64,000 nt of DNA from Grimontia indica (GCF_000333895.2 NZ_ANFM02000046.1:1-64000); one strand, 5' to 3'; positions 15,461 to 24,917 are shown, numbered from the stretch's first letter. The notes: generated by a model from the sequence alone, not told the origin. Program-made: numbers and translations.

Positions 15461-16429
15461 GTGAGAATCGAGAATTTTGAGGCGTTTGTTAACATTGCTC
15501 GTTTGGGAAGTTTTACTCAGGCGGCTGAAGAGTGTTTTTGTACTCAAGCGACGATGTCCCAAAGGATTAAGAAGTTAGAAGATTACTATAAAGTCCAATT
15601 GCTTCACCGGGATGGTAGAGGCGTTGAACTGACTTTGGCGGGACAGCAAATTCTGCCTTATTGTGAAGCCATAATAGTTGCTCTTCGTGACTCAAAGAAC
15701 GAGTTGTTAAACATTGATCAACTCTCTATTGGTGAGTTAAAAATCTGCAGTTCCAATACTCCCGGTACCTATATTCTTCCTCAGGTCTTATCCAGCTTTC
15801 ATCTCAGGTTCCCAGGCATTGAACTGGAGTCCCAGATAAAGTACGCAAAGGATGTGATCAGTGAGATCTCCTTTGGATCAGAGTGTGAGCTGGGGTTTGT
15901 CTCTCAGCCTGCTGATGTGGGCGTTGATGACAAGAAATTGATGTTTGAGCCCATTCTAAGAGATAGTCTTGCGGTCATTGTGTCACCTCAGCACCCTATG
16001 GTGAGAGACAAATGGGTAGGTAAACATTCCATTTCTTTAGATGATCTTCAAGGTCAGACACTGCTGACTTCTAATCGAAAGAGCTCTACGGTCAAAAATC
16101 TGGAGACAACCAGCGGCAAAAGCATGGACTTTAAGCAAGTGGTGGCGCTGGGTAGCATGGAGGCCGTGAAAAAATCAGTAGAACTGAATGCCGGTATTGC
16201 TATTGCCTCTCACTTTCTGGTTCAGGATGAAGTGTCTTCTGGGAGACTGCTTTCTTTTTCTATCGAAGATGTCACCGTTTATCGTTTCGTTATGTTGGTG
16301 CACCGCAGAACAGTTAGCCTATCTCCCACAGCCCGCGCATTTGTAGAATACCTCAAGAAAGACTTAGCGAAGATGTACCCGACGCTCTGTTGCGATTTGG
16401 ATCATCGGCGAGCCGCAAATCTAGTCTGA
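15461..16429 (+). CDS. LysR-family transcriptional regulator
   Basis: 322 residues, GTG start with GAGAGGGATC upstream. N-terminal winged HTH (FEAFVNIARLGSFTQAAEE, CTQATMSQRIKKLEDYY, VELTLAGQQILPY), then a periplasmic-binding-like effector domain from about 90 (LKICSSNTPGTYILPQVL). Transcribed in the same direction just after the SLC13 operon terminator, unlike the usual divergent LysR arrangement, but close enough to be the likely regulator of that operon. Effector unknown; probably the imported anion or a product of it. Confidence 0.9.
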   Translation: MRIENFEAFVNIARLGSFTQAAEECFCTQATMSQRIKKLEDYYKVQLLHRDGRGVELTLAGQQILPYCEAIIVALRDSKNELLNIDQLSIGELKICSSNTPGTYILPQVLSSFHLRFPGIELESQIKYAKDVISEISFGSECELGFVSQPADVGVDDKKLMFEPILRDSLAVIVSPQHPMVRDKWVGKHSISLDDLQGQTLLTSNRKSSTVKNLETTSGKSMDFKQVVALGSMEAVKKSVELNAGIAIASHFLVQDEVSSGRLLSFSIEDVTVYRFVMLVHRRTVSLSPTARAFVEYLKKDLAKMYPTLCCDLDHRRAANLV

Positions 16430-16441
16430 CTTTTTGTCAAT

Positions 16442-16466
16442 CCCGGCTTCACTCACCGGGTCTTTT
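16442..16466 (+). terminator. Terminator of the LysR gene
   Basis: CCCGG / CCGGG stem with a nine-base loop, followed by TCTTTTCT, 12 bases past the stop. Confidence 0.7.
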
Positions 16467-16554
16467 CTATATTTGTCTTTGGATAAGCTGGCTCATTTCA
16501 AGCGTTCTTAACTGCGCGTACGTTGCCGAAAAGAAAATGAATAAGGATATTCTT

Positions 16555-16972
16555 ATGCCCCCTTCGCTCGAACACTTACAAGAGACGGTGCGCCGCTATT
16601 ATGCGATTGACGAAGCATCAATGCAGGTTTCCCGGTTGCATGAGTGCGCTTCTTCGACAAGCGCCAAGCCGGATTGCCATTCAGGCTTTAGAGCCTTGCG
16701 AACTGGTCGAAATCGACTTCAAACAGTTTCGTGTCGCGCTGTTTATGCATCCGGATTTAATGCGTTTTCATATTCACTATTTGGAGAAACATTGGCTTTT
16801 GGAAAAGGAGCCGAAGGAAATCAGTTATCTTGAGCATGAAGCCAAAGACAGATATCAGGCGTTTCTGACCGACTTTCCTGTAATCGCCCCCAGATTGCCG
16901 CAATACCATATCGCAAGTTATCTCGGCATTACTCCCACTCAGCTGAGCCGGATTAGAAAACAAGTTTACTAA
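16555..16972 (+). pseudogene. Decayed copy of the Crp-like regulator (internal 167-bp deletion)
   Basis: The first ~25 codons match the start of the intact gene at 10421 (SLEHLQETVRRYYAIDEASMQ); the sequence then jumps to the intact gene's codon for RFPGC. The junction lies in a GCAGG repeat present at 10489-10493 and 10656-10660, so deletion between these five-base repeats removed 167 bases and shifted the frame. The rest is about 97% identical by eye, with a run of roughly 200 identical bases, and ends RKQVY-stop. The nucleotide-binding fold is lost. A product from an internal ATG would hold only the dimer helix and HTH. Confidence 0.93.
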
Positions 16973-17043
16973 ATCAACATATGTAAAGGCGTCAGCTTTC
17001 GGCATTGCGTAATCTCTCTACATCAACGCAAGGAGAGACAGAG

Positions 17044-17670
17044 ATGAACGTATTAGATGCATTGAATTGGCGCTACGCCGTCAACCAGTTTTCAGAACAA
17101 ACACTCAGCCAGGAAGCTATCGATGGCCTTATCGAAAGTGTTCGTTTAGCCCCTTCTTCATACGGCGTTCAACCGTTTAAATTGCTGGTGGTTGAAAACC
17201 CGGCGCTGAAACAAGCTTGTTTAGCGCACAGTTATGGCCAGCAGAAAGTCGCTGACAATTCTCACCTTCTGGTTCTGGCACACAAGACCTCGCTCAGTGA
17301 GGCAGACATTGAAGACTTCATTGAGCAGCTGGCCGCCAATCAGAACCGTCCAGCGTCAGACTTACGCGCTTATCAAGATCAAATTGCCAGCAGCTTGCTG
17401 GGACTTAGCCAACCGCAACAGGCAACGTGGGCGGCGCAGCAATGCTTTATCGCATTGGGAACATTGGTCAGCCACGCTGCCGTTGAACAGATTGATGCTT
17501 GCCCGATGACAGGGTTTGATTCAGCTGGGCTCAATGAAGTGTTAGGTCTGGATAAGCAAGGGCTCAACGCTGTGATTATTTGTCCTGTTGGCGTGCGTTC
17601 GGACACTGACCGCACAGCGAATCGTCCCAAGTTTCGTTTGTCCCGTGACCAACTGGTAGAAACGTTATGA
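17044..17670 (+). CDS. Nitroreductase-family NAD(P)H:FMN oxidoreductase
   Basis: 208 residues with AAGGAGAGACAGAG before the ATG. Matches the NfsB-type fold: ALNWRYAVNQFSEQTLSQEA at the N terminus (FMN phosphate-binding Arg in WRYAV), the APSSYGVQPFKLLVV segment, and a C-terminal GLDKQGLNAVIICPVGVRSD. These flavoproteins reduce quinones and nitroaromatics in the cytoplasm. First of three genes joined by ATGA overlaps, so it is co-translated with a YdcZ-type membrane protein and a GNAT acetyltransferase; a shared detoxification role is inferred only. Confidence 0.9.
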   Translation: MNVLDALNWRYAVNQFSEQTLSQEAIDGLIESVRLAPSSYGVQPFKLLVVENPALKQACLAHSYGQQKVADNSHLLVLAHKTSLSEADIEDFIEQLAANQNRPASDLRAYQDQIASSLLGLSQPQQATWAAQQCFIALGTLVSHAAVEQIDACPMTGFDSAGLNEVLGLDKQGLNAVIICPVGVRSDTDRTANRPKFRLSRDQLVETL

Positions 17671-18137
17671 GCAGCTTAACGCTAATGGCACTTGCCGCGG
17701 GTGGCTGCATTGCCATTCAGGCGGCGATGAATGCGCAACTGGGTCAAATGCTTGGTAACAGTTGGCTCGCAACCAGCTATGCCTTCCTGACCAGTTTTGT
17801 CCTCGTGAGCCTCGCTGTTGCGGTGCTTTACAATGCGGGTGGGATTTCGGCCTCAAACACAGGTCTGGATTGGGAAAAGCTGACCCAGATCCCTTGGTAT
17901 CTCTGGTTGTCCTGTGTATTCAGTGTGATAGGTGTAGGTAGCTTGTATTTTCTTATCCCTAAAATGGGGGTAGGGAACCTGATGAGTTACTCGCTGGCAG
18001 GGCAAATCATTATTGCCATGTTGCTGAGTCACTTTGGCGCATTCGACAGCCCAATCAAGTCGATCTCAGCGGTCAAATTACTCGGTGCTGCGTTGCTGGT
18101 GCTGGGTATTGTACTAATCAATAAGGACTTTTCATGA
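17667..18137 (+). CDS. YdcZ/DUF606 DMT-superfamily membrane protein
   Basis: 156 residues, start codon overlapping the stop of the nitroreductase gene (ATGA). Five membrane helices. The start LALAAGGCIAIQAAMNAQLG and the NLMSYSLAGQIIIAMLLSHFGAFD segment are typical of the DUF606 half-transporter branch of the drug/metabolite transporter superfamily. Such five-helix proteins probably work as dimers. Substrate unknown. Middle gene of a three-gene operon. Confidence 0.88.
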   Translation: MSSLTLMALAAGGCIAIQAAMNAQLGQMLGNSWLATSYAFLTSFVLVSLAVAVLYNAGGISASNTGLDWEKLTQIPWYLWLSCVFSVIGVGSLYFLIPKMGVGNLMSYSLAGQIIIAMLLSHFGAFDSPIKSISAVKLLGAALLVLGIVLINKDFS

Positions 18138-18823
18138 ACGCTGCGTTGCAAGCCAACCTCGATAATTTGAATCTCTACTGGCAGGCGCTGGGTGCTAAGC
18201 AGGAGGGAGAACTGTTTGTTCATCCCAGCTGGCCCAATAAGCGCTGGAGTCCCGGCTTGAGCCTTCATGGTGTGAATTTCTCTTCTGGGCAAAGGGCATC
18301 AACGGTAGATGAGTTGGATGCAAAATGTCTTCAACTGCTTAGCGATCAGCACGGCCTTACGTTGTCAGTGGCGATGCAATTGGTGGTGATGACCTACGAA
18401 TTACCGCCAGACGCAGAGTTTGAGTTCGGAAAAGAGATTGAGCGGGTATCAACAACAAAGCAAGTCACTGACTGGACAGCCGCCTGCTCAAAGGCTTTCA
18501 ACTATGTGATTGATGAAGCGGTGATTCAGCACCTTAAAGCCGACAACAACAGCCATATTTTTGCACTCTACAAAGAAGGTGAAATCGCGGGCACTGTGAT
18601 TCTCTACAAAACGGGAAACACCTTGGGCATTCATCAACTGGGTACACTGAGAGAGTTCAGGAAGATTGGTGTGGCCTCTGCGCTGATGCAACACAATCTG
18701 GCACTGGCGAAAGAACTTGGCTGCGAATATGTCACCCTTCAGGCATCCAAAGCAGGGCTGCCACTTTATGAACAATTGGGTTTTCAGCAACTAGCGATGT
18801 TAACCAGCGTATTGGCGGAGTAA
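18134..18823 (+). CDS. GNAT-family N-acetyltransferase
   Basis: 229 residues, overlapping the previous gene by ATGA. The C-terminal ~130 residues hold the GNAT core: IAGTVILYKTGNTLGIHQLG (strand 4), the acetyl-CoA pyrophosphate loop with variant REFRKIGVASALMQHNL, and a final ASKAGLPLYEQLGFQQL signature. The first ~100 residues have no assigned fold and may confer substrate specificity. Acts in the cytoplasm; acceptor unknown. Last gene of the operon, ending at a bidirectional terminator. Confidence 0.88.
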   Translation: MNAALQANLDNLNLYWQALGAKQEGELFVHPSWPNKRWSPGLSLHGVNFSSGQRASTVDELDAKCLQLLSDQHGLTLSVAMQLVVMTYELPPDAEFEFGKEIERVSTTKQVTDWTAACSKAFNYVIDEAVIQHLKADNNSHIFALYKEGEIAGTVILYKTGNTLGIHQLGTLREFRKIGVASALMQHNLALAKELGCEYVTLQASKAGLPLYEQLGFQQLAMLTSVLAE

Positions 18824-18835
18824 CCGCCAGAAAAG

Positions 18836-18863
18836 AAAAAGGAGCCATTCGGCTCCTTTTTTT
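18836..18863. terminator. Bidirectional terminator between GNAT and gnd genes
   Basis: AAAAAGGAGCC-ATTC-GGCTCCTTTTT, a perfect stem flanked by A- and T-runs between convergent genes. Confidence 0.9.
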
Positions 18864-18879
18864 GTTCCAGCAACAGGGA

Positions 18880-20328
18880 TTAGCTGTTGTAGGTGGTCGA
18901 TACAGTGTCGCCGCCTTTACCGGTCCAGTTGGTGTGGAAGAATTCACCACGTGGACGGTCAGTACGCTCATAAGTGTGCGCACCGAAGTAGTCGCGCTGT
19001 GCTTGCAGCATGTTCGCTGGCAGGCGTGCAGTTGTGTAACCATCGAGGAAGGTCAGTGCTGAAGACAGGCCTGGTGATGGCAGACCAATTTCGAAGGTCT
19101 TCGCCACGACTTTACGCCATGAGCCCATGCAATCTTCCAGGATGTTCTTGAAGTACTCGTCAGAGCCCAGGAATTTCAGCTCAGGGTTCGCTTCGTATGC
19201 ATCACGGATGTTACCCAGGAACGCACTGCGGATGATACAGCCGCCGCGCCACAACAGGGCAACGTTACCGTAGTTCAGATCCCAGTTGTATTGCTCTGAC
19301 GCTTCGCGGATCAGCATGAAGCCTTGCGCGTAAGAGATGATTTTCGCCGCCAGCAGAGCTTTACGCAGTGCTTCCAGCCAAACTTCGCGGTCGCCTTCTA
19401 CTGGGCCAATCTTGTGTTGGAACAGAGCAGCGGCTTCTTCACGCTCTTCTTTACGTGCAGACAGAGCGCGTGCAAAGACAGATTCAGTGATCAGCGTCAG
19501 TGGAATACCGAAGTCCAGCGCATTGATGCCTGTCCATTTACCGGTGCCTTTCTGGCCTGCGGTATCAAGGATTTTCTCCAGCACGATGTCGCCGTCTTCG
19601 TCGCGGTAGCCCACGATTTCAGCGCTGATTTCCATCAGGTAGCTGTCCAGCTCGGTCTTGTTCCAAGCAGTCATGGTCGCCTGCATTTCATCGTGGTTCA
19701 TGCCCAGACCTTCTTTCATGAAGTGGTAAGCTTCACTGATCAGCTGCATGTCGCCGTATTCGATACCATTGTGAACCATCTTCACGAAGTGACCTGCACC
19801 TTCACGGCCAACCCAGTCACAGCACGCTTCGCCGCTGTCGGTTTTTGCAGAAATCGCTTGGAAGATAGGCTTCACTGCTGGCCAACCCGCTGGGTTACCA
19901 CCTGGCATGATTGAAGGTCCGAAACGTGCACCTTCTTCGCCGCCTGAAACGCCAGCGCCGATGAATACCAGACCTTTTTCTTCCAGATCTTTCATGCGGC
20001 GTGTGCTGTCTGGGTAGTTAGAGTTACCGCCATCGATAATGATGTCGCCTTCGTCCAGCAAAGGAGTCAGGGCGTCGATAAACTGATCAACAACATCACC
20101 CGCACGTACCATCAGCATCACCTTGCGTGGTTTTTCCAGCTTCTCAACCAGATCTTCCAGTGAGTATGCGCCAATGATGTTGGTACCTTTTGCTGCGCCT
20201 TCAAGGAACTCGTCAACTTTTGACGTCGTGCGGTTGTAAGCAACCACTTTGAAACCGTTGTCGTTCATGTTCAGGATAAGGTTCTGGCCCATTACCGCCA
20301 GACCAATTACGCCGATATCGCCTTTCAT
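18880..20328 (-). CDS. gnd: 6-phosphogluconate dehydrogenase (decarboxylating)
   Basis: 482 residues from the ATG at 20328, preceded by AAGGAG at nine bases; a longer frame upstream overlaps pgl and lacks a site. N-terminal Rossmann motif GVIGLAVMGQNL, the substrate-binding GAGVSGGEEGARFGPSIMPG, the catalytic region VKMVHNGIEYGDMQLISEAY, and a C-terminal GAHTYERTDRPRGEFFHTNW. It oxidises 6-phosphogluconate to ribulose 5-phosphate with NADP+ and CO2 release. Third gene of zwf-pgl-gnd, with 13 bases between pgl stop and gnd start. Confidence 0.98.
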   Translation of the reverse strand: MKGDIGVIGLAVMGQNLILNMNDNGFKVVAYNRTTSKVDEFLEGAAKGTNIIGAYSLEDLVEKLEKPRKVMLMVRAGDVVDQFIDALTPLLDEGDIIIDGGNSNYPDSTRRMKDLEEKGLVFIGAGVSGGEEGARFGPSIMPGGNPAGWPAVKPIFQAISAKTDSGEACCDWVGREGAGHFVKMVHNGIEYGDMQLISEAYHFMKEGLGMNHDEMQATMTAWNKTELDSYLMEISAEIVGYRDEDGDIVLEKILDTAGQKGTGKWTGINALDFGIPLTLITESVFARALSARKEEREEAAALFQHKIGPVEGDREVWLEALRKALLAAKIISYAQGFMLIREASEQYNWDLNYGNVALLWRGGCIIRSAFLGNIRDAYEANPELKFLGSDEYFKNILEDCMGSWRKVVAKTFEIGLPSPGLSSALTFLDGYTTARLPANMLQAQRDYFGAHTYERTDRPRGEFFHTNWTGKGGDTVSTTYNS

Positions 20329-20341
20329 TTCTATAAACTCC

Positions 20342-21061
20342 TTACGCCAATGCCTTCGCGGCAGTAGCATCTAAATACCATTCTGTTGTGCCATGTGTTG
20401 ATTGAATATGCGCTGCCGGATAAGGCAGGTTTGCGTCGGCGTTTTCACCGTGAATTGCTTCAATCATTTCTGCTTTGCCTGCACCCAGTACCAAGTAGCT
20501 GATGCGGTCAGCATTGTTAAGCAGACACGCACTTTTCGAAACACGCAGCTGTCCTGATTGCGGGTGCGCCGCAACCACAGTCAGTGCAGGTTCATCGTAG
20601 TCAGTTTGACCTGGGAAGAGGGACGCAGTGTGACCGTCGTCGCCCATACCAAGCAAGATCCAGTCAAATGCAGGCAAGCCGTTTTTCTCTGGCACTTCTG
20701 CTTTGATTTCGTCAGCCAATCGCTTAGCTTCTTGCTCTGCATCGTCTTCACCACGAATGCGATGAATGTTCTCAGCAGGGATCTCGATGTGGCTGAACAG
20801 CAGGGTGTTGGCTTCGCCGTAGTTGCTTTCAGCATCATCCGGTGCCACGCAGCGCTCATCACCCCACCAGAAGTGGAGGTTTTGCCATTGAATGCTGTTC
20901 GCCCATTCTGGCTGTGCCAGCAGTTTGAACAGCAGCTTCGGTGTGCTGCCACCAGAGAGTGAGATATGAACGGGACGTCCTTGTTCACTCAGGCTTTTCA
21001 TCGACGACGCAAGTTCTAGCACCACGGCGTCTGCATTATCTAAAATGCGGAATTCCTTCAT
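20342..21061 (-). CDS. pgl: 6-phosphogluconolactonase
   Basis: 239 residues, DevB/NagB-fold type. Visible motifs: VHISLSGGSTPKLLFKLL, FWWGDERCVAPDDAESNYG and LGMGDDGHTASLFPGQ, all typical of Pgl. It hydrolyses 6-phosphogluconolactone to 6-phosphogluconate between the Zwf and Gnd steps. Its start codon lies one base past the zwf stop, so translation is probably coupled. Confidence 0.97.
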   Translation of the reverse strand: MKEFRILDNADAVVLELASSMKSLSEQGRPVHISLSGGSTPKLLFKLLAQPEWANSIQWQNLHFWWGDERCVAPDDAESNYGEANTLLFSHIEIPAENIHRIRGEDDAEQEAKRLADEIKAEVPEKNGLPAFDWILLGMGDDGHTASLFPGQTDYDEPALTVVAAHPQSGQLRVSKSACLLNNADRISYLVLGAGKAEMIEAIHGENADANLPYPAAHIQSTHGTTEWYLDATAAKALA

Positions 21062-21062
21062 T

Positions 21063-22559
21063 TCACAGCTCGCAATATTCTGTATTGGTTAGGTTCTTAC
21101 ATGGATAGCGCCACTCGCGTCCATCGCGTTTTAGCAGCGCATCCGCTTTTTCTGGGCCCCAGGTGCCTGCGGCATAACCGAACAGCACATCTGGATCTTC
21201 CTTATAGCGCAGAATCGGCTCAACAAACTCCCAACATGCTTTCACTGCGTCAGAGCGGGCAAACAGCGTCGAGTCACCTTTTACGGCATCCAACAGTAAG
21301 CGCTCGTAGGCGGTCAGAAGCTGTGCTTCTTGCAGGTTCTGGTAGTGGAACTCCATTGAGACTTCTTTGGCTTCAAAGCCAGCGCCTGGTTTTTTCAGGC
21401 CGAAGCTCATCAGAATGCCTTCATCTGGCTGAATGCGGATGATGAGTTTGTTCTCAGGGGCATTGGCACCAAACACTGGGTGAGGGGTTTTCTTGAAGTG
21501 AATAACCACTTCGGTCACACGTGTTGGCAAGCGCTTTCCTGTACGTACATAGAAAGGCACGCCGTTCCAGCGCCAGGTGTCGACAAACATCTTCAAGCCG
21601 ATGTAAGTCTCGGTACGTGAGTCTTCCGCCACGCCCGGCTCTTCGCGGTAGCCTAACAGCTTTTCGCCGCGAACGTTGGAGCCCGTGTACTGACCCAGTA
21701 CCAGATTGTTCTTCAGGTCGTCGTCACTCAGTGGACGGAAGCTCTGCATAACCTTGGTGACTTCATCACGAATGGAGTCAGAGCGGATAGCCGCGGGTGG
21801 TTCCATCGCAACCATGCCCAGCACCTGTAGCAGGTGGTTTTGCAGCATGTCGCGCACCGCACCTGAACCGTCGTAGTAACCGCCACGACCTTCTACACCC
21901 AAGAACTCAGCGCCCGTGATTTCAACGTAGTCAATGAAGTTACGGTTCCACAGCGGCTCAAACATGCCGTTTGAGAAGCGGAATACCAGCAGATTCTGGA
22001 CCGTCTCTTTACCCAGATAGTGGTCGATGTGGTAAAGCTGCTTTTCGTTGAAATTACGGTGGAGTTTCTTGTCCAGCTCTTCTGCAGATGCAGTGTCATA
22101 GCCGAAAGGCTTTTCAACAATCAGGCGTTTCCAGCCGTTGGATTGGTCGTGCAAATTGTGGTCTGCCAGACACTCTGGAATGACGCCATAAAGGCTTGGC
22201 GGCGTCGCCAGATAGTAGAGATTGTTGTTGCCGGTGTGGTGCTTATCGCTCAGTTCGTCCAGGCGGGTAACCAGTTTGCTGTATTCGCTGGACTCAGCAG
22301 GATTGATAGGAAGGTAGTATAGGTGTTGGCTAAAACGCGCGAGAACGGCTTCATCCACCTTCTCATTTTCTCTTAAAAACGCGGCGAGTTTGTCGCGGAA
22401 AGCGTCGTCGGAGTAGTCGGTGCGGCTAACGCCAAGAATCGTAAAGTTCTCTGGCATCATGCCATTTGCATAAAGGTGATAGAGTGCTGGGATCAGCTTG
22501 CGCTTAGCAAGATCACCTGACGCACCAAAAATCACAATATTGTTGTTTTCTTTCGCCAT
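21063..22559 (-). CDS. zwf: Glucose-6-phosphate 1-dehydrogenase
   Basis: 498 residues. N-terminal [20 protein letters not shown] nucleotide motif, the active-site signature [14 protein letters not shown] (about residues 180-195) and the EKPFGYD segment are intact. It commits glucose 6-phosphate to the oxidative pentose phosphate pathway and makes NADPH. First gene of a three-gene operon with pgl and gnd. The upstream gap 22560-22921 must carry its promoter. Confidence 0.98.
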   Translation of the reverse strand: MAKENNNIVIFGASGDLAKRKLIPALYHLYANGMMPENFTILGVSRTDYSDDAFRDKLAAFLRENEKVDEAVLARFSQHLYYLPINPAESSEYSKLVTRLDELSDKHHTGNNNLYYLATPPSLYGVIPECLADHNLHDQSNGWKRLIVEKPFGYDTASAEELDKKLHRNFNEKQLYHIDHYLGKETVQNLLVFRFSNGMFEPLWNRNFIDYVEITGAEFLGVEGRGGYYDGSGAVRDMLQNHLLQVLGMVAMEPPAAIRSDSIRDEVTKVMQSFRPLSDDDLKNNLVLGQYTGSNVRGEKLLGYREEPGVAEDSRTETYIGLKMFVDTWRWNGVPFYVRTGKRLPTRVTEVVIHFKKTPHPVFGANAPENKLIIRIQPDEGILMSFGLKKPGAGFEAKEVSMEFHYQNLQEAQLLTAYERLLLDAVKGDSTLFARSDAVKACWEFVEPILRYKEDPDVLFGYAAGTWGPEKADALLKRDGREWRYPCKNLTNTEYCEL

Positions 22560-22921
22560 TTGGATTTCCCTGCGATGGGCGATTAATCAGTCTCGAATGG
22601 AGAAACGTGCCCAAGGTCGTGAGGCCAATAAAATACCAGCATTTTCCCCAAAATATGATTGTTTCTTCCTATCTTTTTAATAGGCAGTGCCTTTAACGCT
22701 TCATTTGTGTACGAACTTGGGGGAATGTGTATGAGTTTGCGTTCATATCTTGTGAGCTTGGTTCCCAAGTCGTCGGCTTGAACTTTAGGCTGAAACCTCT
22801 CTACTTCCACGTTCATTATTCTCGCTGATAGTGATGATTTTCACTTAGTTTTGAGAATTCGCCCATTTTAACTGCCTTTGTATTCCGTTAGCGTAGCCAA
22901 CAAAAGGGATTGGAGTGTGAT
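22560..22921. other. Divergent promoter region of zwf and a glycine-rich-domain gene
   Basis: About 360 bases. The only minus-strand ORF (22583-22816, 77 codons) has no ribosome binding site and no family features, so I treat the region as non-coding. A hairpin or specific operator was not evident. Confidence 0.5.
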
Positions 22922-23551
22922 ATGGAAATCTGGTACATAGGGTGCGTTTTTTTAGTTGTGGTATTTTTCTACGTTTCACAGTACCAAAAGCGAAAGGCAC
23001 AGCGGGTATTCATTGGCACATACCGTTTCAACAAAGCGATCAAAACAAAGGTTCACCAGCGTTATCCCCACCTGACTGATGAAAATCTATCCCTAGTTAT
23101 CGATGGTTTGAAAGAATATTTCTTTCTTTGTCATGAGGGTAATAAACGCATGGTCGCGATGCCTTCACAGGTTGTGGATGTCGCTTGGCATGAGTTCATT
23201 TTGTTCACTAGAGAATACAAAGGATTTTGTGACAAAGCATTTGACCGGTTTCTGCACCATACGCCCACCGAAGCGATGGTGACACCAACGATGGCTTTGG
23301 ACGGTATTAAACGGGCATGGCGATTATCTTGCGCTCGTGAAGGTATCAATTCCGCGAATCCATCAAAGCTTCCGCTCCTTTTCGACATAGACTCAAGGCT
23401 AAATATTGACGATGGCTTTAAGTACTCGCTCGACTGCCAGAAGAGCAACTCAAATACCTACTGTGCCAGTCACATTGGCTGTTCTTCTGGCTGCGGGGGT
23501 GGAATGGGTTGCTCAGGAGATGGTGGTGGCTGTGGTGGCGGGGGAGACTGA
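22922..23551 (+). CDS. Glycine-rich-domain (DUF1399/GRDP-like) membrane-anchored protein
   Basis: 209 residues from the ATG at 22922 with TTGGAGTGTGAT upstream. One N-terminal membrane helix (about 3-18, WYIGCVFLVVVFFYVSQ), then a cytoplasmic alpha-helical part with the segment VDVAWHEFILFTREYKGFCD that I associate with the glycine-rich domain-containing protein family. The tail is a Gly/Cys-rich low-complexity run (CGGGMGCSGDGGG). Function unknown. The Cys-Gly tail might bind metal or form disulfides, but this is speculation. Divergent from zwf, alone. Confidence 0.7.
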   Translation: MEIWYIGCVFLVVVFFYVSQYQKRKAQRVFIGTYRFNKAIKTKVHQRYPHLTDENLSLVIDGLKEYFFLCHEGNKRMVAMPSQVVDVAWHEFILFTREYKGFCDKAFDRFLHHTPTEAMVTPTMALDGIKRAWRLSCAREGINSANPSKLPLLFDIDSRLNIDDGFKYSLDCQKSNSNTYCASHIGCSSGCGGGMGCSGDGGGCGGGGD

Positions 23552-23756
23552 CCAGACATGATTTTAGCGCTCTCCTCTGCAATAAACCTTTACAGACTAT
23601 TGTCTCGATAACGCGTTTTACATTTCACTCCTGACTATTCACTAATGCTTTGAGGGGCATGGTGCAAATCGCTGCATCTACCCGAATCCTATCTTCGTCT
23701 TCAGAAAACAGGTGAAAGAAGAAACCTGATCATTTAGGACAAAAGAGGATTTTAGG

Positions 23757-24917
23757 ATGAAAAAGCTAGTGGTGTTGATGGCAGTGTTTCTGTTGTCAGC
23801 GTGTGGATTTGAGGCAACGCAAACGTATCACTTAACCTTGAGTGGCAGCCAGGCAGTGCCACTCAATGATTCAGAGCTGTCGACAAAGGCGCGTGTTCAG
23901 CTTGATGAAAAACGTAAAAAGCTTCGGGCCAGGCTGTATATCGATGGTATCGAAGGTTTTAAGTTTGCCCATATTCACAACGGCGGAATAGGGGAAACTG
24001 GCGGTGTGGAATACACCTTTGAAGCGCCTAAAAAGCACAAATGGAAACACGGTGAAAAGCGCTATTTAGTGGTTCGTGAGAACGGCTTAAGCTATGCCGA
24101 AATGGAAGCGCTGAAGAACGGCGATTGGTACATCAATGTTCACACCGAAGCGGTGCCTTCCGGCGAAGTGCGCGCGCAAATTGTGCCGAAGACTATCACT
24201 ATTCTCTCCTTCAAAGCGGATGGCAGCCAACAGGTGCCGTCTGTAGCGACTGATGCCAGTGGACAAGGGTATCTGGCTTATAACAGCGTCGAAGAAACGC
24301 TGAATCTAAGGGTGAATTCGCAGGGCATTGAAGATGCAGTCGCAGCCCATATCCATACTGGTCGCGTTGGCAGCAATGGCGGCGTGCTGGTGGTGTTGGA
24401 TCAAAACGCGGAGGATCCCAATGTGTGGACGGCGCCTGAAGACACGTCACTAAGCGCAGAAACGTTTGAAGACATGCTTTCAGGCGCCTTTTACACCAAT
24501 TTCCACACGCCAGCGAACCCACCCGGCGAAATCCGTGGGCAGATTTTCTCGCCTGACTATTCCATTTACACTTTCCCACTGTCGGGTGATCAGGAAGTTC
24601 CGCCTGTTACGACAGACGCGAGCGGTGATGGTTATGCCTTGCTGAATGATGTAAACGGTCACCTGGATTTAAGATTGGTTACCCGAGGTGTCGAAGATGC
24701 AGTGGCGGCACATATCCACCAAGGTATCACTGGCACCAACGGTGGCGTTGTGGTTGGTTTGGAGCAAAGCGTTGATGACGTTAGCGTATGGCAAACGCCA
24801 GTAGATACCACCTTGACTGACGAACAAAAAGTGATGTTTCAGTCAGGCGGGCACTATGTAAATGTGCATACACCTGCGGTTGGAAGTGGTGAGATTCGAG
24901 GGCAGATTGAGCCGTAG
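23757..24917 (+). CDS. Lipoprotein with three CHRD domains
   Basis: 386 residues. Signal peptide ends at lipobox LSAC (Cys16). Three tandem CHRD units follow at about 20-145, 148-265 and 268-386, each with a YHLTLSGSQAVP / FKADGSQQVPSV / FPLSGDQEVPPV strand, an AHIHNGGIG-type or AHIHTGRVG loop, and a final NVHTEAVPSGEVRAQI / NFHTPANPPGEIRGQI / NVHTPAVGSGEIRGQI strand. Copies 2 and 3 are closer to each other than to copy 1. CHRD modules also occur in animal chordin; in bacteria their role is undefined. Probably surface-exposed or periplasmic. Single gene with its own terminator. Confidence 0.92.
   Translation: MKKLVVLMAVFLLSACGFEATQTYHLTLSGSQAVPLNDSELSTKARVQLDEKRKKLRARLYIDGIEGFKFAHIHNGGIGETGGVEYTFEAPKKHKWKHGEKRYLVVRENGLSYAEMEALKNGDWYINVHTEAVPSGEVRAQIVPKTITILSFKADGSQQVPSVATDASGQGYLAYNSVEETLNLRVNSQGIEDAVAAHIHTGRVGSNGGVLVVLDQNAEDPNVWTAPEDTSLSAETFEDMLSGAFYTNFHTPANPPGEIRGQIFSPDYSIYTFPLSGDQEVPPVTTDASGDGYALLNDVNGHLDLRLVTRGVEDAVAAHIHQGITGTNGGVVVGLEQSVDDVSVWQTPVDTTLTDEQKVMFQSGGHYVNVHTPAVGSGEIRGQIEP

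Noticed and set aside
18880-20370. Longer gnd reading frame starting at 20370
   Set aside because: Overlaps pgl; the ATG at 20328 has AAGGAG and begins with the conserved Rossmann motif.
22583-22816. 77-codon minus-strand ORF upstream of zwf
   Set aside because: No ribosome binding site and would occupy the zwf promoter region.
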